64,000 bases of DNA from Synchiropus splendidus (taxonomy: Eukaryota > Chordata > Actinopteri > Syngnathiformes > Callionymidae). Position numbers and translations under genes: made by a program. Of this stretch, positions 24,291 to 35,480 are shown one piece after another. Where the stretch lies: the NCBI RefSeq assembly GCF_027744825.2, contig NC_071348.1, forward strand, positions 483,563-547,562, written 5' to 3'. Under the pieces are notes generated by a model. The model was not told the origin of the DNA. It made no database searches and was given only the letters and a program-made list of their open reading frames with translations. Numbering within the stretch: the first letter of the stretch is position 1; every line of letters begins with the position of its first letter.

Positions 24291-27200
24291 AATCTCTTTG
24301 GATACTGCAGAGGAGGCCCAGGTTCCTCCTTTTGGTGTGAGAATTAGGAACTTTTGTACATTTTATTTCAGTCTTATGAACAAGCAAACACACAGAACAT
24401 ACATATATATATAGACTTCCCTGAAGAGAGCAACTCTCTCTACGCATGAGACGTCAAATCGATACGAACGGAACCAAGGCCCATCATGTTTAGACCCAGG
24501 TGACAGTGAATCCAGCCCGTCGTCACTGTCACGAAGGGTTGGAACAGCTGAGCATCAGCAGCAGAGATCAAAGCAAATCAATCTTTAGATTAGCTCCAAT
24601 GTAACCTATGAATAAGGGCTACTTGCAATCCAGTTTGAGAGTTACAAGAATGGGCTCTTGGTTTTCATCCCTGAATTTGATCGGTTCTTTTTAAACTTGA
24701 GAAGTTGAATGGATGACCTGAAATGTGAGGAAAATTTCGTGCGTGTTTTGGAACACTCGTTTCATGACAGCGTTGATCCATTAAAGAGGAAGTTTCTTCG
24801 GGCTCACCGTGCACTTGTCCGTGCTGACCCCGACCCAATCGGACCGCTGGCCACAGAAGTCCAGTTGCATTTGAATTCTTCCCCGGCATGTGAACATATT
24901 CACTTCTGTCTGACTTCATTCCCTCACGCGCTTGGAGATCAAGATTACGTTCCTGCGGGATGAAAACTCTGGATTCTCACCTGCGCGCCCTTGATATTAT
25001 GCAGGGAGTTGAAAATCCATTCCCAGATTTAGACATTTCCTGCCACCAAAAATGTCTGTGTGCAGCCCGGACAGCCTGTCTGTGGCATGGTTCCTTTTAT
25101 GGCTCTAACTAGACGTCTTAGTTAGCGGGATGAAGAAATCCCTGTCAGCGGACATTCGTGAGTGCTGCCCCTCCTTTCCTCACTCTCCGCGCAGCAAGGT
25201 TAATTTCTGTTTCTCTTCCTTTAGAAATGGATTCAGTTGAAGTGTTGGCGGCGGGATGGTTATCGCGGCGCTATCATTCCGCCGGGACAGCCCAGCCATC
25301 ATCACAAATGGCCGTTTTTCAGCAGAATAAAACATACGAATTAAACTTCATAAGCTTATCTGCTCTTTGATATGTAGAAAGCCCTGGGTTTATTTCCACA
25401 TTAATCCCCACGCCCGTCTATTGCTGGGGCTCTTTGATGCATGAAGGTGGCTTTAGGTGGAATCTGCCAGGTATATGGGACCGCATGTTTTTACCCTGTC
25501 TTTCTGCCGCTCTCTCTCACACACCGCTTTTCCCCAAGAATTTCATGACAAAAGGCAGCCATATGCATTGAAATACTGCCGGCAAGCAGGGGTCATGTAG
25601 CCCGATACTGAATTTCCCTCGCCTTTGTGCAATCTTAATTGTCTGTCATTTCTGTCTGCAGCCCTGTCTGTGCGCGCCCCAAATAAAACCTATGGAAACA
25701 TGAAAGGTGGAGCACTGCCCTCACTTTCATCAAGGGATCGCTTACCAGGCCTTGCCGCGGCTACCCCGGGCTTGTGTTACGTACCTCATAAAAGTAGCTC
25801 TTGTTTCACCGTTGTGCTGCCCCATCTGGGTGCTGGACTCATCTGTCAAGCCAAGCTCCCAGGCAAATTCTTCTGCGGCGTAATAGACACTGGTGCGTGG
25901 GGACCTCTCCTCTGCATCCCGCCCCCCTCGCTGGTCTTTCAGTGTGTGCCGAGGAGGGCTCCCCTCGTGCCCTCTGATGCCTCACAGACACTTGGATGCC
26001 ATGGTGAATTTTTATCGTGCTACTGCATCTGTCATTGTTTCGCAGAGGTGTTGACCCCGCGCGTCCTCGTCAAAACCTTGCTTCACTTTTGCTACTCCAA
26101 GCAAAATGGATACTTACAAGACGTTAAAGGGCACTTTAGCCTCAGAGACCCGAGCCTTTTCAATAGTTGTTGCTAAACTTTGACAGGCAGTTGGAAGCCT
26201 GGAGGGAATTGGGTCATGGAGGGACAGGAGAAGACCGTGGGCACATTGGTGTCGAAGCGTATTTTTTTGAAGAAGCTTCTTTAACAGTCAAGAAGGAGAA
26301 ATGCAAAGTTTAAGCTTCAGACTTCATTCTGCCAGCTTTCATTCCGGCCACTCGACACCACACTCCAGCAGTGAGCTGAAGACAAGTCCATCTACACACA
26401 ACAAACAACACAGTGTTTCTGTAAACTACACAACGCGGCTTGCTGTGTAAACAAATACCACATTGCACATTAAATTACCCTGCTCAATGGTGCTTTCAAA
26501 AACATACAATACACAATAAAAACACAACAGGTCGTGCTGGTGGATCTCATGCTAGCAAAACCCGTCACTTGGCACGCCACAACAACACAGCCCTTCTGTA
26601 GTTGCATCAAGTTGCACAACACAACACCAAACTGCCAAATAATTACAAATGATTTGGCACGATTCAACTGAACGCTCGACTCAACAAACTATCCAGTCGA
26701 CATCTCAAGTGACTGATTTAGAAGAGACTCTTTCACCAGTCACAATGCCCTGTCACTGAACAAAATCCATCAGATTGGACTAAACACTGTTTCACCATCA
26801 AACACAAGGAGGAGTGGCTCTACCTGAGAAGAAACTGTACACAAAAGCATTTTAATACATACATATTCTCAAGAATTCACTGAATACACGGCCGAGTTTT
26901 TCTCACACAAGATGGCGGATGTTATTGGCTGCAGCAACGCGCCACCAAGACGTGGCTTGCGTCACGACATGTAAACATGGCGCCACAGCAAACTTTATCT
27001 AATTGAATTTGTGTCACCCACAGAAGCAGCTTCCTTCTCACCCACACAGTCAGTGTGACACGTTGATTGCCAACCTGCCCACTTGTAGCCAGCTATTGTC
27101 CTTGTTGGGTGCTTTACAGACGGACAGAAACGCTGACAACCTCTCACTTTTTGTGCCTCTGTGCCACTCATAGTCGGAACAGAGCGAAGCAGATGATCAC

Positions 27201-29269
27201 ATCCGCGAGCCACGTACCAGACAGACGCGCTATTTCAGGCAGATTTCCTCTAAAAGGGGAGGAGAAGGGGATATTTCTTCTTTAAAGTCGTCTTATCACC
27301 GAGGCTGTGGGCTCGGCACGGAGGCTGACAGCCTGCTGCGGCGTGGAGTGGCCTCGCTGTGGCTTCTGCTGTTCGCCATAGATGAGGGGACAGCCGCGCA
27401 ACTCTGCTATTCTTTTCTTCATAACTAAGTGTGGCATCGTCCTTTCATTGCTGCTCATTTATGAGTGGGCTGTGATGAAGCAAGTCATTCTGAGTCATTG
27501 TCAAAAAGGCAAATCTGGATTCGTCTTCGTTGCTTCGCTTTTCAACTCAGTAGAAGACGTGTCACTGTTCAAACATTTTGTTAAATCTTTTTTTTCTGTT
27601 TTCAGTCTGTAAGTTTTCTATAATCCAAGGTTATATGACAGCTCTTTGATCTTCCATGTTTTGTATCCAATGTGGAAGACAATGATAATAATAATAATCA
27701 TTATCATTCAGTATTCATTCTGAATTCATGAGTTGTTTTTTTGCATTCATTTCTGTTTCGTTCCCAGCTGTTTCATTTCTTGCGACACGAACAGACACCG
27801 TCCTGTTCATGTCTCTGGTCTGCACAGGGTCATTTTAGGGATCAGTTTACTCCCGAGTACCACACCACAAACCCTTTCATTTTCTACTCCAGGGTCTTCT
27901 TGACCTTGACTCAAGATTCCTTGGCACCGATATCAAGACGTTCATATCAAGTCACATGCTCATCCAACAATGTCACATGATGGCAGGAGGGGCCAGCGGT
28001 GTGGGACTGGAATGAGTGGTAGTTTCACTGACATTTCTGACCCGATCTTTGCTGGTGGTAAAGTGACTCTGTGTCCCTCGGTAACTAGTCCAATCTAATA
28101 GAAGGTACCCAGGACAGACCCCGGAGGAACCTCAGTTGGAAGTGGGCCCTGATCATCCACAAGCTCGCTGCACCTTCTTCTGCCTGCTTGACCAAATTCA
28201 ACGAACAGATAGGATTGCAAGCACATTCTTGCATCAAACACCCACATGCATGTACCAAAGTACATTGAGCCATGTGACTCTGACAATCCAAAACGGATGA
28301 TAGATAACCATGAGGTCAGTTTCAAATTCAGTCCCACCTTTGTCATGGTGTTAAATTGAGGTTCTTATTTATACATGTGTTGTTGTGACCAGGGTCAGCG
28401 TTCAGCCAAAGGCCTCAGCCATGTGTCCCAAGGTAAACCAACCCTTGGATTTGTATACAGAGTGGGTAATATTCGTTTGACGTAAGAAGACACAGAGCCG
28501 AGAGTCACCTTCTTCTGACATTCCTGGCCCGTTATTAGTCAGCATTGTAGTTTATTGACTCAGAGGTAAGATAAACCACAACGCTCAGCTCGCCTTCGGA
28601 CCTGCAACACTGCTGCGGTTTGTTTGAACAAAGGTGAGTGCTCTGTCGAGACGAATGGTTGAATAACAGAAGATGATGCATGAGCGGCGTCAGAGCCAGA
28701 TAATGCCACAGTCGCAGACGTTCTTAATGTTGGCTTTGAAGTGCGGAACTGGCAGTGACATATTGAACGTAGATGACGTTGGAGTTTGGTATGTTTGAAT
28801 GGCAGGAATTGAGTTGCTCAGTTTTGCTTGTCTGAGCTGGGGTCACGGGGGCAGCGCCTGAGGCGAAGTTGCCCAACGTCCCTCTCCGCGCCCCACAGCT
28901 TTTCTGCATGGGATCTCCAAGGTTTCTGGATCCAGTTTTCATCTGTGCTTCAAGTCCTTTTTAAAATCAAATCACATTTGTGATCAGTGGTTCCTCTGCG
29001 GGTAATGAAGCCATGAGGGAAGGTGGAGAGTGAAGGGTAGCACCTCTTATCAACACTATAAATGTGACCCTCAGTTGCCACATGAACGCTCCCAAACATT
29101 CTCTGAGTGTCAAAATGTTTTGAATTAGCCGGAGGCCCGAGGTTCTCTGTGTGACTGCTGCCTGGCTGCAAATCACTGTCGCTTCCTGATGTGTCCTGAA
29201 GTTGAACTTGGAGGAGACATAAGGAAGCCGTAGTGCGTTGAACTTGAAGCAGCCAACAATGTGGCGGCT
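24291..29269. other. Gene-free stretch
   Basis: No gene was recognised. The 183-codon frame at 25625-26176 shows no domain or family resemblance and I take it as chance. The part at 25310-25560 is enhancer-like. The part at 26330-26680 is unusually rich in A and C on the plus strand. A YY1/CCAAT cluster at 26909-26990 is listed separately. Confidence 0.4.
26909..26990 (+). promoter_or_regulatory. YY1-type, inverted CCAAT and CRE-like cluster
   Basis: AAGATGGCGGA (26909-26919) matches the YY1 core, followed by GTTATTGGC (inverted CCAAT), TGCGTCACGAC and a second ATGGCGCC. YY1 sites of this kind often sit just downstream of transcription starts, so an unannotated TATA-less promoter is possible. 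No transcript is visible. Confidence 0.2.
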
Positions 29270-30130
29270 CGCAGGCAGCCCCTTGCCGCCGCCATGTTCC
29301 CCTAATTGTCCTCTTCTTTCTCTCCTGAAGAAGTTGCTGACATGAGAAATGAGGCAATCGGGGCGGCATTAGTGCGCCAGAGGAGGGACGAGGCCTGGTG
29401 ATGCTACATAATGTGTAGGCCCCGTTGGGGGGTGCAAATAAGCGGGAAGAGGCTGGCATCTCCCTTTGAAGTGGTGGCTGCTCCCAAATTAAACTCTTAG
29501 TCACACTGCTATCAAAAGGACATGGTTGTTAGCAGTGGCCTGCGCACACTTCTGGCTCTTATTAGGACGTGGCCCCGGAGGCTGGATCAATGTCAACATA
29601 CATATTCAGCTGACTTGAAGACAAACTTGAATGATCTGCTGCGACGCACAAGTGTCGAACAATGCGGTTGTGCTCACCTTTTCAAGTGTTTGAATGAAAT
29701 TCTTTGGTCAGAAATTCATTTACTGGGGATATTATCTTGTATTATTTCATCTCTATAGCTGGTATGATAATTGACGACAAAAATGGGCTAAAGTAGAATA
29801 GCATAAAATAATACGATGGGATTAAAAGAAAGAAAGAGAAAAAAGACGAGCCGTCATGAAGTGGTTCTGAACTCCCAAACTTGAGTCAGAAAGAAAGAGA
29901 ATGGGAGCGGGAAAGTTATTTGGAAGGAGCTGCATATAAACAAACAAAACTCTTGAGCTTCCATTCAAAAGAGACTATGTTTGGCCAAGAGGCAGAATAA
30001 AGGCAAGAAACTAATGGCAGGCAACAAGCTTGTGACAATTCATCAGGCGACTTGACAGAGGTGGGGGGCTTCCGTGGAATGTCTCAGAGGGGACCTTTCC
30101 CCTGCGCCACCTTATTCTAACAAACAATGT
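29270..30130. promoter_or_regulatory. Enhancer-like stretch
   Basis: Two parts (29270-29520 and 29920-30130) have a conserved non-coding texture, including TGCATATAAACAAACAAAAC and GACAATTCATCAGGCGACTT. The 184-codon minus-strand frame at 28950-29504 overlaps the first part and shows no protein features. Confidence 0.28.
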
Positions 30131-31749
30131 CAATGAGATGGCATCCTACCTCTCAGCAATTTGCACGCTTGTCAGCGGAGTGAAAGCCAGTTTAAAGGTA
30201 CATCCTTGATGTGCCAGAGAAAGGATTAGGGCCAGCGCCACAAAGAGGCTTTGATTTTCTTGCAAATATGTTTCAGAAGTTTGCCGGAGAATAAGTGAGT
30301 TTTCAAAGCTTCTATTTTTCAAACTTGCAGGTGTGAGTGTTTTTGGTGTGAAATGGGAGTACGATGGAGGAGGTGGGGTCGATGTGAGGTGCATACCTGA
30401 GGTCAGTTCCAATGGCAGATGATTGTGGCTCAGCGTCTTGTAAGGAGTTTGTGCGGTTGAGCAAAAGAAAGATCAGTCAATGGTCCTGGGTTCCTCAAAT
30501 GTGCTGCTTCAAATGGAACTAACTAGCTGTGTGCTGCTATGCTAAGAGCATTCACTCTTTCAGGTGTGTCGTTTCCCTGACTGAGGCGATGCTAGGTCCA
30601 CGCATGCTGCTATTTCCAGCTAATATTGTTTACCTGGTTATTTAAGTTTGTTTTATTAACTTTCAGGTGCTTGTTTGTTGTTTCTCTTCCTCAGACTGTA
30701 AACTTCTGAAATTCAAAAAGTGTGTGTTAATGTTACATTAAGACTATATCAACCCAAGTGAACAATACTGTCTGTTGTGGTAGAGCTTTAGATTTCTATA
30801 CTAGAAATACACTCCCTTAAATGCAACTTCCTGCATGGCACTTTGCTAAGCTAATAGCACTCACCAGTGCTGCAACTGGTGTTTTAATTTCTGTATTTAT
30901 TCATTTAATAATTCAAACAGACATGATAGAAAGTATGTTTTTTTTTATAATAGTAGTAATAATCCCATGTTATTCCGCTACTTTGTTTTAATACAGTAAA
31001 GAAAAATAAATCAATGTGTTTTTGTCGTCGGCTGCTGGTGTTGCTACTTGCTGACTGCAAATGTGTAGTGGCTCTTAAGGTCTGTAAGAAGGATTGAACC
31101 TCATATGTCATCATCGTTGCGTTAGGTGTTCTTCGTCCGTAGTTCACTGAATTGAATAGTCAGAAGTATGAAACGTGTGTCGCAGCAGAGGGGACTACTG
31201 GCTCAGGAAAACGGAATCTGTCAACAGAAATCCCCCTCTGTCAGACACCAGTTTCAGTTGCTTAATCGATTGATGGCTACATGGCAGCAGAAACTCCGGC
31301 GATGACAGTCGGCATTATAGGGCTTACTCACACAAAAACCAGCTTCATGCCTAAAAAAGATCACCGGGGATTGGATGTCCCTTCGGTGGCAGTCCAGCAC
31401 AATGTGTTCCAGTTCACTTTCATCATGTTGTACCAGCTGAACATGGTGTAGCTTTCAGCTCTGCCCTGTGGGAAACCGGCTTGGCTTTTCTCTCGCTCTG
31501 TTTGTGTGTGCGAGGCAGAGATGCTGTCGAGTTCTGTTGTCCCAAGCTTTCGACGACACAAACTCCCTGTCCGAGGGCCTCCAGCGTGGATTGGCTTCAG
31601 AGGGTCTGCGTGGCATGCTCCGGTGAGTCCCACCCTGAATCCTGATCAGAGTGCCTCCGCCGCTGCCCGCCACGGCTCTGGGCCACTTCCCCAGTCAGAA
31701 CTGTTCCTCCTCGTCCCGCGAAACTTTCTGCTCTATCTCATTGCCGTGA
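30131..31749. other. Gene-free stretch
   Basis: No gene or repeat was recognised. An AT-rich part lies at 30880-31020. Confidence 0.45.
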
Positions 31750-32350
31750 ATAAAGTGGCCCGGTGATTAAAAAGCCATTAGCCTGCATGGGAACCCTCTC
31801 TTTAGGTGCATTGCTTCTTCTCATATTTACATTTTATAGGTGGGACTGTGAAACGCGATCACATGTTTATATCACATGTAATTGAGCCTTGACAGGATGT
31901 AGCAGCAGTAGTCCACCAGTAAACCGCTGCCCCCTAATTGTTTGATTACAAACCCTGCTCCAGAGCTTAGCAACAAGATCACATTTCAATGAAGTTCAAC
32001 ACTTGAAGTCCTTTTTTTAATTCCACTCTTTAACCCCGAGTTCGTGTCTTGACAGCTGGCCGGCGTACCCCACAGCTCTCAGCGCTGGCGTCAACAGGTT
32101 TACCAAAATAACAATGTTCTCATTGTTTAGACAGGCCTGCCTTTCCAGACGCTCCCAATCTGGACTTGTTGACGTGCTGGGATGCTTTATAATATTCACT
32201 CTCCCCACAGGTGACTCGCCGAGACCTAATAACAAGTGCTCTCATTTTTGCAAATATACTTGACAAATTCTGCCGTTCAACTTGATCCCGCTCTGCGCGC
32301 ACTTTTCGCCAGGCACAATAAATCACAGCCGTAGATAATATAAACGGAAA
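31750..32350. promoter_or_regulatory. Candidate enhancer with paired IRX-type sites and an inverted SOX pair
   Basis: This is the best motif cluster in the window. Two ACATGT words (31861-31866 and 31874-31879), both preceded by ATC, match the Iroquois core; TGACAG is at 31890-31895; CCCTAATTGTTTGATTAC follows near 31930-31950. At 32110-32127 lies AACAATG-TTCT-CATTGTT, an exact inverted pair with a 4-base spacer, the arrangement bound by SOXE dimers. The block is repeat-free and has no credible frame. It lies about 14 kb beyond the irx1 stop. Function is inferred. Confidence 0.45.
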
Positions 32351-34849
32351 GAAGGATAATACACAGAGGATGGTGTTGGCCGTCACACGTGAAGAGTGTA
32401 CTTTGGTTAGGTCAGATCCAAGCATCGGTCCTGGTTCAGACCAGTAAAGTCGGCGTTAGGAGCAAGTCTGCTCTCGTCCTGAGGTTTGATGGACGTGAAC
32501 TAGAACGCTTCGGATTTGCCAGCCATATCATCCAAACACGGGCCAGAACCACACCTGCCAGTGCGTTCTTTCTGTTTGAAAGAAAAGCCAGATCAATTGT
32601 GAAGCTTATACCCAAGTCAAATAAACGAGCCTTCAAAGTGAAGTCGTCCTGGCTGGATGAAAACAAGGCGCGCCGGGAGACACGTTCTGTGTGACAAGGC
32701 GTCCACTGAGAGAAACCTGCGCAGCCTAAACTCCGAGTTTGGGCATGTTTGGTGTCACGTCCAGTGACTGATCAGCTGATTTGGAGAAACTTCAAGAGCA
32801 CAAAAAAGTGACAGAAAACTCCTCTCAGCATGGATTTGGAGTCAGACGCATGAAGGTTGTACAGCAGTGTTGTACAAGTCCGAAAGGCTCTCCTGCGCTA
32901 ACCGTTGTTTAGAGCCGCTTGTTGAGAGAATTTGACTTCATCCTGAGTGCTCAGCCTGAGCTCATCTGACCGCTTCTTTATTTGCCTTCATGCTCTTGTC
33001 ACCTTTGTCTTTCACCCACTAATTCAAGTGCCATTTATTTACTGACTGAAGCCTCGTCGCCAGTAAAATGCGTCGTTTAGCAACATTAGCATGAGTGCTA
33101 ACACACCTGAAGTCAGCTCTGGCTTCAGTCAGGAAAACCAAGAAGCAAAGCTCTCAAGTCTCACACATTTTGTCCGTTCCACACGCTCAGACGCAGGACA
33201 GGAACGTTCTCGCGCAAAACCTCTACCGGCGGCGTGGAACGCACAGCAAGTACAAGCTTGGTGAGGCGGAAAACGCAACGTGCAAGTGGACTGATCTGAG
33301 TGCAAAATGATAGTTACTAAATGGCAGGAACACAGAAACGAAAGTGAAAGTGGCACATGGCGGCAAGACAACTGGAGGAGCAGATCAGGGGAAGACGGCA
33401 GCAGGTGGAAGTGAGAAGTTACTCCTCTGGATTCTGTTCCATGCCACAGTTCGAGGTGGCAGCGAGAAGACAATCAGGCTTTTGCCTTCCTCCTGGCAAA
33501 ATCGGGTCACAAACAGCCCGAATATTGTCATGAATCATCATATTTCAATTCATCTGTTCTGGCACGGGCCACATCTAACTTGAGTTAAGTGCAGCCCGCG
33601 GGCCAAATGCTGCCGGTTACTGGCCCTCAGTGGGAAACTGTGTCTGTCCATCTTAGAAAGCATATGAGTGACAGTTTGTCCTAACGTTCAGCGTTGGCTT
33701 GTGCCCTCTACCACGTCTTGGAGTGTAGAGATTGTTCAAATGGTGGAACATAGTTGACAGTTGAGGGAGTTCAATGAAGGATGGACGGGAACATCCTCAA
33801 ATCATCTGTTTCACATCTGCACTGAGCTTCGATGAAACAACTTCCACAAGGTCCTCTTAGCTGCAGTTCCAATGCCATCCATTCTAACGGTCAACATCAG
33901 TGCTGTCAGCTCATCCGTCGATCATCAGTGTGGGATGCTTGATAACCTGACTGATGATGAATGACACGGCTGAGCTTCCCGCATGGTTTCTCAACTGTGA
34001 GTGGAAGAATCACGTTGGTGTGGATAGGCTCGGCTTATACAGCTGCTGTGAGTTTGAAAACAAAATCCAAATATCTGTAGTTTTACGCAGTTGTTGTTCT
34101 CTACACATCGAGCTGATGTTTGGGATCAGACCCACGACATTCTCGACCAGCACAAAGCGAGACAACACAGCTGAGGAGGACGTGGCATCCATGTTTACTT
34201 CTCTTCCCATGGTGCACCGGGCCAAACTGCCTAGCCTGACACCAGGACTCCTGTGGGGTTGTGTCTTTGTCAAGTAGTTTACAGGCTCTAGTGTGTGAAT
34301 GTACATGGTGAGTGCTCCGACTCTCTGTGTGTGTTTTAAGTCACGACTAATCCACTCTTGGTTGTGCTGCATTTATATGAAATGGAACACTATAGTGTCT
34401 TGTTTGGACGCATGTACATAACAGAGTTTCTTTTTTGTCTTGTGGATCTGGATGAGAAGCTCACTCACCTGTCACACCTCGTGGGGAGAAGCCAGTGAGG
34501 TGGAGGAACGACAGAGATTTGTGGTCCGGTTGATTTGCTGTGGCTGCTGCCCCCATGACCCGAGCGCAGTTATGGGCTGGATGGAAATACGCTGTAGTGT
34601 TAGTCCAGGTTAAGGAGGACCTTCAGTGTGACCTTGGGGGACACCTCAGTTCCAGATCTTGTTTGTTAAAGAGCAGAAGAACATATAAGCACCGTGTTTC
34701 TGATGTCAACACAACACAAAGAGTGTCTGTGATTGGTTGTCAGTTCACCTGCTTTTGGGGAACAGGAAGCCTCAGTGCTTGTTGAGAGCGGACGCGGGTG
34801 GCTTGAGTGTCGGGTGGATGTTTTCACTTGTGTCAGGACTATGAAGGCA
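32351..34849. other. Gene-free stretch
   Basis: No gene was recognised. A fragment at 33560-33640 with GCAGCCCGCGGGCCAAATGC resembles the termini of the hAT-like elements elsewhere in the window, but is too short to be sure. Confidence 0.4.
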
Positions 34850-35480
34850 GATATATATACGGCACTTCAGAGAGGCCAATTAACCAGCCCAGCAGCGGCC
34901 GCCACACAGGAGGGCCCCTCATAAAGACTCACCCTACGGTGTAAGCCCCGCCACTTCCAAGCGCTTTATCCGGGGCCGAGTCCGCACACACAGCTGTTAA
35001 ACTGCCGGGCTTTAAGCAGCCCCTGCCTCTGCCATCAGGCGCAGGAGTTCATAAAGATTTTCTCAGCGAGAGAGCGAGCGAGCGAGAGAGGAAGGGGCTC
35101 TGACCTCGCTCACAGACATGATAGAGCCGCAACACTTGGAGCCTCATCACTCTCTGTCTCCCTATCAATCCATCTCTTTCTCCCGACGGCTCCCCTCCCC
35201 CTCTCCTCCTCCTCAGATGGGGAACGAGTGATTGCAGCGTTGAGCCAAAAAGAAGCAGGGGGTGGGCTGCTGAGGACTTATAAGTTAGCTGAGCTCCACT
35301 CCTCGCCACCGCCACCCCTGACACAGAGCCACTGCTGGCATTTCTGCCGCTTTGATAAATATTTGAGAAGCTGCGTCAGAGAAGCACTAATCTGAGTTAA
35401 AAGAGAGGCGCCATATAGCACGGGCTTCACCTGCGCTGGCGTCCCACCGCGCCAGATGCCAGCATGTTAAGAGCGAGCTG
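34850..35480. promoter_or_regulatory. GC-rich, possibly regulatory stretch
   Basis: The stretch is richer in GC and less repetitive than its neighbours. CGCTTTATCCGGGGCCGAG at about 34962-34980 resembles part of a common teleost repeat. TTTGATAAATATTTGAG and TGCGTCAGA words at 35349-35381 give an enhancer-like texture to the right half. Confidence 0.25.

Noticed and set aside
25625..26176. 183-codon plus-strand frame
   Set aside because: No recognisable domain, signal or family resemblance; length is within chance for 64 kb of six-frame sequence.
28950..29504. 184-codon minus-strand frame
   Set aside because: No protein features, and part of it overlaps an enhancer-like stretch.
33560..33640. 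GC-palindromic GCCCGCGGGCC segment as a third hAT copy
   Set aside because: Only a short internal word matches; no terminus or target duplication could be found.
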